DNA from: Novosphingobium resinovorum
GTDB taxonomy: Bacteria; Pseudomonadota; Alphaproteobacteria; Sphingomonadales; Sphingomonadaceae
Reading direction: 5' to 3'
NCBI RefSeq assembly: GCF_027922145.1
Contig: NZ_BSFC01000030.1
Location: 62,001 to 126,000, forward strand
Length of the DNA stretch: 64,000 nucleotides
The notes below the pieces were generated by a model. That model was not told the DNA's origin. It ran no database searches and saw only the letters and a list, made by a program, of their open reading frames with translations. The position numbers were made by a program, and so were the translations under genes. This document shows positions 57,321 to 64,000 of this stretch, in pieces. Position 1 is the stretch's first letter. Each line of letters opens with the position of its first letter.

Positions 57321-58717
57321 AGATGGACGCTACCACCGCAGCGGGTGCGCACAAGCGCCTCGACATCGGCATCTGCCTCGGTTTCGGGGTGGGCACGGTC
57401 GGCGTGTCGATCATGCTCAACACCGTGACGACGTACTTCCCGGCGCTGATGTCCACCGTGCTCGGGCAGTCGCCGGAGATTGCGGGCTACCTGCTGATGG
57501 TCTCCAAGCTGGCCGACGCGGTGATCGACGTCGTGATCGGCAGCCTGTCCGACCGCGCCCGCACCCGCTGGGGCCGCCGCAAGCCATTCCTTGCCGCAGG
57601 GGCGCTGCTTTCGGCGGTGTCGTTCGTGATGCTGTTCGCGCCGCCGGTCATGGGGCAGGGCGCGCTGATGGTCTGGATGATCGCCGCGCTGGTGATCTAT
57701 TCGACTGCGTATTCGCTGTTCAACGTGCCGTACATGGCGCTGCCCGCCGAGCTGACCGACGGCTTCCACGAACGCACCCGCCTGATCGGTTTCCGCACCG
57801 TGTTCGTCTCGATCGGCCAGCTGCTGGCGATGGCGGGCACTGCGTGGCTGATCCAGAGCGGCGGCGCGGGCCGCGCGGGCTTCGCGACGATGGGCCTCGT
57901 CATGGCGCTCATCATCGGCGGCGCCATGACTGCGACGGCGCTCTCGGTGCCGGTCCAGCACGGTAGGCAGCCCGCGACGGGCAAGCACTTGCCGGGCTTC
58001 GCGCAGATGCGCGCCATCGCCCGCAACCGGCCGTTCATGATGCTGCTGGGCGCGAAAGTCTTCCAGTTCCTTTCGTTCGCCTCGGTCGCATCGACGATGC
58101 TGCTCTACATGCTCAACGTCGTGGGCGTGGGCTATACCGGCCAGATCATCATGGCCGTGACGCAGAATGTCGTCACCGCGCTCGCCATGCCGCTGTGGGT
58201 GTGGAGCGGCAAGACGATCGGCAAGCGCCGCACGTACCTTTGCGGCGTGGTGATCTTCTGCCTGACCACGCTGAGCTGGCTGCTGGCCGACAACTCCATC
58301 ACCACCGTCGGCATCATGGTGCGCGCGGTAGGCGGCGGGCTCGGTTCGGGCGCGATCATCCTCATGTCGATCTCGATGCTGGGCGACACGCAGGCCTATG
58401 ACCGCGTGCTGACCGGCGAGGCGCGCGAGGGCCTGCTCTCCAGCGCCATCGCCGTGGTCGAGAAGGTCAGCTTCGCGCTCGGCGTTGCGGTGCTCGGCGT
58501 GTTTCTCCATGCGCTCGGCTACGTGCCGACGACGGGCGGCGCGATCGTGAAGCAGCCCGAGAGCGCGATGCTGGCGCTGAAGGTCGGCTTCGCGGTGATC
58601 CCATCGATCATGTTCACGATCAACGGGCTGTTCCTGTGGGCCTACGACCTCGACGAAGACAAGTTCGCCGCCGCGCGCCTGCGCAGCGAAGAGGGCTTCG
58701 GGAACACCGCGCTGTGA
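57317..58717 (+). CDS. GPH/MFS-type symporter
   Basis: This 466-residue permease with about 12 membrane segments has LDIGICLGFGVGTVGVSIML, DVVIGSLSDRARTRWGRRKPF, NVPYMALPAELTDGFHERTR, and AREGLLSSAIAVVEKVSFAL. It belongs to the same superfamily as the paralogues at 19166 and 36033 but is more distant. It overlaps the GxHTG genes on both sides by four bases, so transporter and two GxHTG proteins are made together. It probably brings in or exports the compound that these proteins act on. Confidence 0.88.
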   Translation: MKMDATTAAGAHKRLDIGICLGFGVGTVGVSIMLNTVTTYFPALMSTVLGQSPEIAGYLLMVSKLADAVIDVVIGSLSDRARTRWGRRKPFLAAGALLSAVSFVMLFAPPVMGQGALMVWMIAALVIYSTAYSLFNVPYMALPAELTDGFHERTRLIGFRTVFVSIGQLLAMAGTAWLIQSGGAGRAGFATMGLVMALIIGGAMTATALSVPVQHGRQPATGKHLPGFAQMRAIARNRPFMMLLGAKVFQFLSFASVASTMLLYMLNVVGVGYTGQIIMAVTQNVVTALAMPLWVWSGKTIGKRRTYLCGVVIFCLTTLSWLLADNSITTVGIMVRAVGGGLGSGAIILMSISMLGDTQAYDRVLTGEAREGLLSSAIAVVEKVSFALGVAVLGVFLHALGYVPTTGGAIVKQPESAMLALKVGFAVIPSIMFTINGLFLWAYDLDEDKFAAARLRSEEGFGNTAL

Positions 58718-59529
58718 TTGCACGCGCTTACACGACCTGCCGCTACGGCCAGATGCATTACCGCATCGCCGGAACGGCGGGGGAGCGCGCGCCCGTCGTG
58801 CTGCTTCACCAGAACCCGTCATCGTCCTTCGAATACGAGCCGCTGATCGCCGCGCTCGCGGCCGATCGTCTGGTCGTGGCCTTCGATACGCCGGGCTACG
58901 GCATGTCGGATTCGCCGTCCGCGCCCCCGGGCATGGCGGGCTATGCGGCCGCCTTCTCCGATGCGCTCGATGCGCTGACGGAGGAAGGCGTGCTGGCGGG
59001 CAAGGTCGATCTTTACGGCTTCCACACCGGCTCGCTGTTGGCCTGCGAGCTTGCCATCGCCCGGCCGGACCGGGTCCGCGCCGTCGGCCTTACCGGCATC
59101 CCGATGTATGACGCCGAGGCCCTCGCCAAACGCCTCGCCGATGCCGAGAACTATCCTGCGCTCGACGAGGAGGGCACCGTCGTACGCGACCTGACGGCGG
59201 GCCTCTGGGCCTATGTCGTGGGCAAGCGCGACGCCCGCGTCCCGCTCGAAAAGGCGGCGCTGAACTTCGCCGACAAGGCGCGTGCGATGGACCGCTTCAC
59301 CTGGGCCTATCGGGGCGTGTGGTCGTGGGACTTCGCCCGTCTCGAACAGGTCTCCCAGCCCGCGCTGCTGCTGCAGCCCGCCGAAGACCTCATGCACCTT
59401 TCACTCAAGGCGGCCGCGCGGCTGCCTTCCTGCCGAGTGGTTGAGCTTACCGACCTCGACCGCGACATTTTCGATATTGCACCGGAGCGACTAGCTGATG
59501 AATTGCGAGACTTCCTTGACCACCTCTGA
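58714..59529 (+). CDS. Alpha/beta-hydrolase-fold protein with GFHTG elbow
   Basis: This 271-residue protein is a paralogue of those at 29449 and 39078: oxyanion region LLHQNPSSSFEYE (HQNP), AFDTPGYGMSDSP, elbow VDLYGFHTGSLLAC with His instead of Ser, and a C-terminus LTDLDRDIFDIAPERLADEL with no catalytic His but an Asp at the place shared with the other two. The GTG start at 58714 overlaps the transporter stop by four bases. The next gene, a kinase-fold protein, starts 32 bases before this gene ends. Confidence 0.87.
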   Translation: MIARAYTTCRYGQMHYRIAGTAGERAPVVLLHQNPSSSFEYEPLIAALAADRLVVAFDTPGYGMSDSPSAPPGMAGYAAAFSDALDALTEEGVLAGKVDLYGFHTGSLLACELAIARPDRVRAVGLTGIPMYDAEALAKRLADAENYPALDEEGTVVRDLTAGLWAYVVGKRDARVPLEKAALNFADKARAMDRFTWAYRGVWSWDFARLEQVSQPALLLQPAEDLMHLSLKAAARLPSCRVVELTDLDRDIFDIAPERLADELRDFLDHL

Positions 59530-60514
59530 CCTTCCGCTTGCCGAAGTATCGCACTCGGTCCTCCACCCGGACTTCATCGTTCGCGAAGTGGCACGCCGCT
59601 ACGCGCTGAAGGGCGACCTCACCTGCTTCCTGCTCTATCGCGGCATGAATGACGTCTACCTCGTGCAGGACGCCGAGGCGAAGTACGCCCTGCGCGTGTG
59701 GCGCAAGACCTACCGCGATGTCGACGACGTGTCCTATGAACTGGATTTCCTCGACTACCTGCGCCGCGCGGGCTTCCCCGCCTCGGTCGGTGTGCCGCAG
59801 CATGACGGCAAGCTCTACTTCAAGGTCATGTCGCCCGAGGGCGAGCGTGCGCTCGCGCTCTACGACTGGGCGCCGGGCGTGAAGTTCGGTGATCGGCTGT
59901 CCGAGGAAACCGCCTTCCGCATCGGCGCGGCCATGGCCGAGATGCACCTTCATGGTGATGCTTGGGTCGGCGAAGGTCACACGTTCTCGACCGAGACGGC
60001 CAAGGACTACAACATCTGCATGCCCGCGCTGATCGACTTCGTCTACGATCGCCCGGACGACCTGCGCGATTACCCGATCATCGCCGCCAACCTCGACAAG
60101 CGGCTGGACGAATACGCCGCTTCGGGCAAGGTTCCGCTCGGCGTGTGCCACCGCGACTTCCACCCGAGCAATGTCCACGTGGCGGAAGACGGCCAGATCA
60201 CGCTTCTGGATTTCGACGCGGCGGGTGAGGATTTCCTCATGCAGGACGTGCAGAACTTCGTGTGGGGCAACCTCTTCTACGGCTTCGATCCCAAGATCGG
60301 CGAGGCTTTCGAGGCGGGCTATGAATCCGTGCGGCCCTTCACGCCCGAAGAGAAGGATGCGATTGAAGTGTTCCTGATGGCCAAGTGTCTGCGCCTTGTC
60401 GCAGGGATGGCGCATAGCTCGACGGCGGTGGGACGCGGCACGCTGCGCTTCCGCAATCTCGACTGGCTGGGCGACTACATCAAGACGCGCGCCCGCGCCG
60501 CCGGACTGCTCTGA
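59498..60514 (+). CDS. Aminoglycoside phosphotransferase/choline-kinase-fold kinase
   Basis: This 338-residue protein is of the APH/ThrB-like kinase family: RGMNDVYLVQDAEAKYALRV as the nucleotide loop and lysine region, catalytic loop VCHRDFHPSNVHV and metal-binding LLDFDAAG. Such kinases phosphorylate hydroxyl groups of small molecules (choline, homoserine, sugars, antibiotics). The start overlaps the previous gene by 32 bases, which is long for this window, with GGAGCG about nine bases upstream. It may phosphorylate a pathway alcohol or detoxify it. The position within a transport and hydrolase-fold operon argues against an antibiotic-resistance role. Confidence 0.87.
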   Translation: MNCETSLTTSDLPLAEVSHSVLHPDFIVREVARRYALKGDLTCFLLYRGMNDVYLVQDAEAKYALRVWRKTYRDVDDVSYELDFLDYLRRAGFPASVGVPQHDGKLYFKVMSPEGERALALYDWAPGVKFGDRLSEETAFRIGAAMAEMHLHGDAWVGEGHTFSTETAKDYNICMPALIDFVYDRPDDLRDYPIIAANLDKRLDEYAASGKVPLGVCHRDFHPSNVHVAEDGQITLLDFDAAGEDFLMQDVQNFVWGNLFYGFDPKIGEAFEAGYESVRPFTPEEKDAIEVFLMAKCLRLVAGMAHSSTAVGRGTLRFRNLDWLGDYIKTRARAAGLL

Positions 60515-60516
60515 CG

Positions 60517-61917
60517 ATGGCCGGCCCGCCAGCACTCGACCTGACTCCTCTCGATATGCCTGAGGTCTCCGCGACCGACGCTGTGCGGCCGAACACGCGC
60601 GGCGCCTGGACCATGGTGATCATGCTGTTCCTTGCGGGTATCCTGTCGGTGATCGACCGGGCCGCGCTGAACATCTTGGTCGACCCGGTCCGCGGCACGC
60701 TGGGCATCAGCGACGAGCAGATCGGGCTGCTGCAGGGCCTCGCCTTCGGGCTGTTCTATGCCTTCATGGGCATTCCCATGGGCCTTGCCGCGGACCGCAT
60801 TTCGCGGCGCAACCTGATCGTCGCAGGCATCGGCCTGTGGAGCCTCGCGACGATCGGGAGCGGGCTGGCGCAGTCGTTCGGCTCGCTCTTCGCGGCGCGC
60901 CTGCTGGTCGGGCTGGGCGAGGCGGCGCTCGGTCCCGCCGCGATCTCGCTGATTGCGGACCTCTTCGCGCCTGCGCGGCGCGGGCGGCCGATCTCGGTCT
61001 ACATGATGGGGCAGGGGCTGGCGAACGGCATCGCCATCTCGCTGACCAGCCTTATCCTCGCGGCGGCGGGAGCGGGGGCGTTCCTCGGCTTCCCGGTGCT
61101 GGGCGGGTTGGCGGCGTGGCGTACGGTGTTCGTGATCTTCGGTGCCTGCGGGCTCGTCATCGCGCTCGCCATGCTGCTGCTGACGCGCGAGCCGCCCCGG
61201 CAGGGCGATGCCCCCAAGGGCGCGGCGCAAGTGCCCGGCGCGGCGGAGGCGGCATACCTGTGGCGCAACCGCGGCGTGTTGCTGCCGCTCTATTTCGGTT
61301 TCGCGACCTGCTTCACCGTCGCTTACGGCGGCGCGTCGTGGGCGCCTTCGATGCTGCTGCGCGCCTATGGCGCCACGCCTGCCTATCTCGGTGCGTGGCT
61401 TGGCCCGTTGTCGATTCTGTTTTCGGCGATCGGGCCGTTGGTCGGCGGTACGCTGCTGGATCGTTCGATGCGTTCGGGCGATACCCTGGCGCGGTTCCGC
61501 ATCCTGTCGGTCGCGCCGCTTTTCGCGCTGCCCTTCACGCTTTCGGTGCTGGCGCACGAGCTGCATTTCGCGACCGTGCTGGTCGCCTCGGCCAATGCGG
61601 TGTTCTCGGTCGTCGGCACGGTGATGTTCGCGACGCTGCAGTCGGTGGTGCCGCCGCGCATGCGGGGCAGTTCCATCGCGCTGACGCTGGTGCTCAACAC
61701 CATCCTCGGCGCGAGCCTTGGCCCGCTCATGGTCGCCAGCGTGACCGAGCGCGTGTTCGGCGATCCGGCAAGCGTCGGCTGGTCGATCGCGCTGGTCTGC
61801 GTGCCGTTCCTGCTGCTGGGCACCGGGCTCTACGCCGTGGCCCTTCGCGCCATCCGCAAGGCACGGCTGCAGGGCGACAGTGAATGTGCGCGCCTGCTCG
61901 CAGGGGAAGCCCTTTAA
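60517..61917 (+). CDS. MFS transporter
   Basis: This 466-residue major-facilitator permease has about 12 membrane segments: LFLAGILSVIDRAALNILVD, GLAADRISRRNL in the first cytoplasmic loop and GLGEAALGPAAISLIADLF. It resembles the anion/hexuronate and spinster branches and is unrelated to the three GPH-type transporters here. It starts two bases after the kinase stop codon. The window thus holds four inner-membrane carriers next to three outer-membrane receptors, which suggests a broad uptake programme. Confidence 0.88.
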   Translation: MAGPPALDLTPLDMPEVSATDAVRPNTRGAWTMVIMLFLAGILSVIDRAALNILVDPVRGTLGISDEQIGLLQGLAFGLFYAFMGIPMGLAADRISRRNLIVAGIGLWSLATIGSGLAQSFGSLFAARLLVGLGEAALGPAAISLIADLFAPARRGRPISVYMMGQGLANGIAISLTSLILAAAGAGAFLGFPVLGGLAAWRTVFVIFGACGLVIALAMLLLTREPPRQGDAPKGAAQVPGAAEAAYLWRNRGVLLPLYFGFATCFTVAYGGASWAPSMLLRAYGATPAYLGAWLGPLSILFSAIGPLVGGTLLDRSMRSGDTLARFRILSVAPLFALPFTLSVLAHELHFATVLVASANAVFSVVGTVMFATLQSVVPPRMRGSSIALTLVLNTILGASLGPLMVASVTERVFGDPASVGWSIALVCVPFLLLGTGLYAVALRAIRKARLQGDSECARLLAGEAL

Positions 61918-61927
61918 GGAGATGACG

Positions 61928-62881
61928 ATGCGCTGGGTATTCGGAGCCGCCATGCTGGCGATTACGTCCATGGCCGGCGCTCAGCCGCCCGAGGTGCCCT
62001 CCGACGCGCAGCTTCGCGAACGCTACGCCCTCCCGGCTTCGCACTTCGACACCATCGCCGGGGAGCCGTTGCACTACGTCGACGAAGGGCGCGGTCCGGC
62101 GATCCTGCTGCTGCATGGCTCCTATGCTAACTTGCGGCAGTGGGACGGCTGGGCGGCGAAGCTGAAGCGCCATTACCGGGTAATCCGCTTCGACCAGTCC
62201 CCGCTCGGCCTGTCCGGCCCGAACCCGCGCAACGACTATGAACTGAGCCAGCGCATTGCCGTGATCGACGCGCTGATGGACAAGCTCGGCGTGCGGCGCT
62301 TCGTCATCGCCGGCACCTCCAGCGCGGGTGTGCAGACCGCTGCCTACGCCGCCGCGCGGCCCGAGCGGGTCTCGGGCGTGATCCTCTCGAACATAGCCGC
62401 CGGGCCGCTCAAGATCGATTACGCGGCGATGCCGCAGGCGCTCAAGGATGCGGTGGCGCAGGACGCGAAGCATCCCGGCTGGCACGAGCCCGAATTCTGG
62501 CGCCAGATCATGCTGGCGAACATGCTCGACGCGAAGGCGGTCACGCCCGGGCTGGTGGCGCAGTGGACCGACCTCAACAACCGCGCGATGCGCGATCCGG
62601 CGACGACGGCGGGCGCGATGAAGGCGGCGACGGGTTCGCTGGCGTTCGCGCGCACCCCGGATGACTTGCGCGCGATCACCGTGCCGAGCCTGTTGCTGTG
62701 GTCTTCGGACGACCATGAAGTGCCGCTGGAGAAGGACGGGCGGCAGGCGCTCGACCTGCTCGGGGCGAAGGACAAGCGCCTCGAAGTGGTGGCGCAGTGC
62801 GGGCACATGATGCCGATGGACTGCCCCGCGCGCTCGGTGGACGCGGCGATGCCGTTCCTGAAGCGCGTGGCGGGGAAATGA
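61928..62881 (+). CDS. Exported alpha/beta hydrolase (serine type)
   Basis: This 317-residue protein starts MRWVFGAAMLAITSMAGAQP, a signal peptide with cleavage after GAQ, so the enzyme is periplasmic. Its fold has LLLHGSYANLRQWD, RFDQSPLGLSGP, the serine elbow VIAGTSSAGVQTA, and catalytic His in AQCGHMMPMD. It is a paralogue of 52010-52969 (HGSIVNLHEWD there) and a normal serine hydrolase. ATG 61928 is chosen because AAGGAG ends seven bases upstream; ATG 61922 is too close. It probably cleaves an ester or similar bond before import. Confidence 0.88.
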   Translation: MRWVFGAAMLAITSMAGAQPPEVPSDAQLRERYALPASHFDTIAGEPLHYVDEGRGPAILLLHGSYANLRQWDGWAAKLKRHYRVIRFDQSPLGLSGPNPRNDYELSQRIAVIDALMDKLGVRRFVIAGTSSAGVQTAAYAAARPERVSGVILSNIAAGPLKIDYAAMPQALKDAVAQDAKHPGWHEPEFWRQIMLANMLDAKAVTPGLVAQWTDLNNRAMRDPATTAGAMKAATGSLAFARTPDDLRAITVPSLLLWSSDDHEVPLEKDGRQALDLLGAKDKRLEVVAQCGHMMPMDCPARSVDAAMPFLKRVAGK

Positions 62882-62891
62882 CGCTCCTCGT

Positions 62892-62970
62892 TCGTCATTG
62901 CGAGCGAAGCGAAGCAATCCAGGGCAGAGTCGCACCGCCCTGGATTGCTTCGCTTCGCTCGCAATGACGA
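62892..62970. repeat. REP-like palindrome, copy 5 (34-bp perfect arms)
   Basis: Bases 62892-62925 and 62937-62970 are exact reverse complements around an 11-base loop, nearly identical in the arms to copy 1 (one base differs). It lies between convergent genes. Confidence 0.9.
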
Positions 62971-63025
62971 GCCTTAGGGCTGACGGATACGGGATGAAGG
63001 GAGGGGCAATTACATCCCCTTTACC

Positions 63026-64000
63026 TCACTTCATCGCCGAACAGGCGTACCAGCTGCCGATCATCGCATGGCCCTGCGGGTGGCCTTCGGTGAAGAAGTC
63101 CTCGCGATCGGGCTTCAGGTAGGACGTGCCCTTGCGGTAGCCCACCAGCACCGTGTCACCCGCAAAACCGGCATCGACGGCGACCTTGTGCCAGTCGATC
63201 CGCGCCAGCGAGGTCATGAACGGTTCGTTGTTGTAGTGGCTCTCGAAGTCGCAGCGCATCTGGTCCCAGAGCGACAGGTGCTCGTGGCGCGGCGGCACGT
63301 CCACGTGGCACATCACGCCGCCGTCCCGCAGCAGGCGGTGGCACTCCCTGAATATCTGCCGCATGCCCTTGGCCGAAGTCTCGTGCATCACGGCAGACGA
63401 GCAGACGAGATCGAAGCTGCCGTCCGCGAAGTCGGTATGCTCGGCGTCCTGCTGGCTGAAGTGGATCGGCACGCCCATCGATTCCGCGCGGGCATGGCCA
63501 TAGCGCAGCATCGGCGCGCCGACGTCGAGCGCGAAGATCTCCGCGTCCGGGAAAGCCTGCGCGATGGCGACGGTCGAATGGCCCACCGAGCAGCCGAGGT
63601 CGAGGATGCGCTTCGGCTTGAAGTCCGGGTAGAAGTCCTGAACGTGGCTGGCGAGGCTGTGCCCGCGCCCGTCGTTCTTCCATCCACCGTTGAGGTTGCG
63701 CAGGTACGTCGAGGCGAAGCGGTCGTAGAGCGCCCCGGCGCGAAAATCGTCCTGCGCGGTATCGACCACGTAGCTGCCCGGCATCCGGTGATGGTCGAAG
63801 GCGGCGATGTAACGCGGGATCTCAAGCTCCGGGTTCAGCCGCAGCGAGCCCTTGGGCTTGGCCACCTGCGCCTTCACCTTGCCTGCGAGTTCGTCGTACT
63901 GGCGGTCGATCGCGCCGTCCAGCGCCTGCCAGATGCGGTCCTGGTAGGTGAGCGAGAGCGTCAGCCAGTACTGGTGCAGCGGATGCGCTTCCAGCGCCTG
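63026..64000 (-). CDS. SAM-dependent methyltransferase (third copy), 5' end beyond the window
   Basis: The frame runs without a stop from the stop codon at 63026 to the right edge of the window, giving at least 324 residues. The SAM loop is RILDLGCSVGHSTVAIAQAF, followed by ALDVGAPMLRYGHARAES, HETSAKGMRQIFRECHRLLR and SHYNNEPFMTSLARID. It is a close paralogue of the methyltransferases at 26872 and 40231, including the helical N-terminal part (QYWLTLSLTYQDRIWQALDG aligns with their pre-SAM region). It may be the end of a third module whose other genes lie beyond base 64000. Confidence 0.87.
   Translation of the reverse strand, partial: QALEAHPLHQYWLTLSLTYQDRIWQALDGAIDRQYDELAGKVKAQVAKPKGSLRLNPELEIPRYIAAFDHHRMPGSYVVDTAQDDFRAGALYDRFASTYLRNLNGGWKNDGRGHSLASHVQDFYPDFKPKRILDLGCSVGHSTVAIAQAFPDAEIFALDVGAPMLRYGHARAESMGVPIHFSQQDAEHTDFADGSFDLVCSSAVMHETSAKGMRQIFRECHRLLRDGGVMCHVDVPPRHEHLSLWDQMRCDFESHYNNEPFMTSLARIDWHKVAVDAGFAGDTVLVGYRKGTSYLKPDREDFFTEGHPQGHAMIGSWYACSAMK

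Noticed and set aside
59498..60514. Aminoglycoside resistance gene
   Set aside because: The APH fold is shared by many metabolic kinases, and the operon context is catabolic.

Overview
The window is high-GC, almost wholly coding DNA with the look of a sphingomonad (Novosphingobium/Sphingobium-type alphaproteobacterium). The reasons are three full TonB-dependent receptors with the sphingomonad-style start (signal peptide, then a TonB box IVVTA), a P450 resembling CYP101, many catabolic oxidoreductases, repeated four-base stop/start overlaps, and intergenic palindromes built on CGTCATTGCGAG. It reads as two adjoining catabolic islands. I saw no tRNA, rRNA, CRISPR array or phage genes.

Region 1 (1-16.5 kb) looks like a camphor-type terpenoid pathway. 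It holds a luciferase-like monooxygenase very similar to diketocamphane monooxygenase (2243-3379), a second luciferase-like oxygenase, an SMP-30-type lactonase, an acyl-CoA ligase, a RibB whose second domain is degenerate, a flavin reductase, a CYP101-like P450, a zinc alcohol dehydrogenase, a TonB receptor, an SDR and two crotonases. Two TetR regulators sit among them. Four upstream regions share a 6-4-6 dyad of the type CTAAT-N4-ATTAG, so one TetR protein may control the region. Making riboflavin precursor next to FMN-using enzymes suggests local cofactor supply.

Region 2 (16.5-20.6 kb) is a junction. An IS200-type insertion sequence with a 27-bp perfect stem lies against the 3' remnant of a fecR gene. 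A cupin, an HMG-CoA-lyase-like gene and a GPH-type transporter follow.

Region 3 (20.6-64 kb) is a second, larger catabolic region with TonB receptors at both ends of its first half, a second P450, a Rieske oxygenase, an ALDH and many C-N hydrolases: dihydropyrimidinase-like, HyuA/HyuB, two carbamoylsarcosine-amidase-like proteins, a double nitrilase, and an NtaA/DszA-like monooxygenase with a short partner. Its most unusual content is a duplicated four-gene module: a SAM methyltransferase, a DUF3108-like beta-barrel protein, a ~115-residue helical protein of unknown family, and an alpha/beta-hydrolase-fold protein whose nucleophile elbow reads GxHTG instead of GxSxG. The module occurs at 26872-30641 and 39078-43693. 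Two more GxHTG proteins (56451, 58714) and a third methyltransferase (running off the right edge) belong to the same families. In three of the four GxHTG proteins the catalytic His is also missing, so these are probably not ordinary esterases. A shared sequence (TTTATCGGCTRGYG and close variants) upstream of three divergent promoters suggests that region 3 is one regulon. The substrate cannot be read from sequence; the enzyme set points to a nitrogen-containing cyclic compound taken up through TonB receptors.
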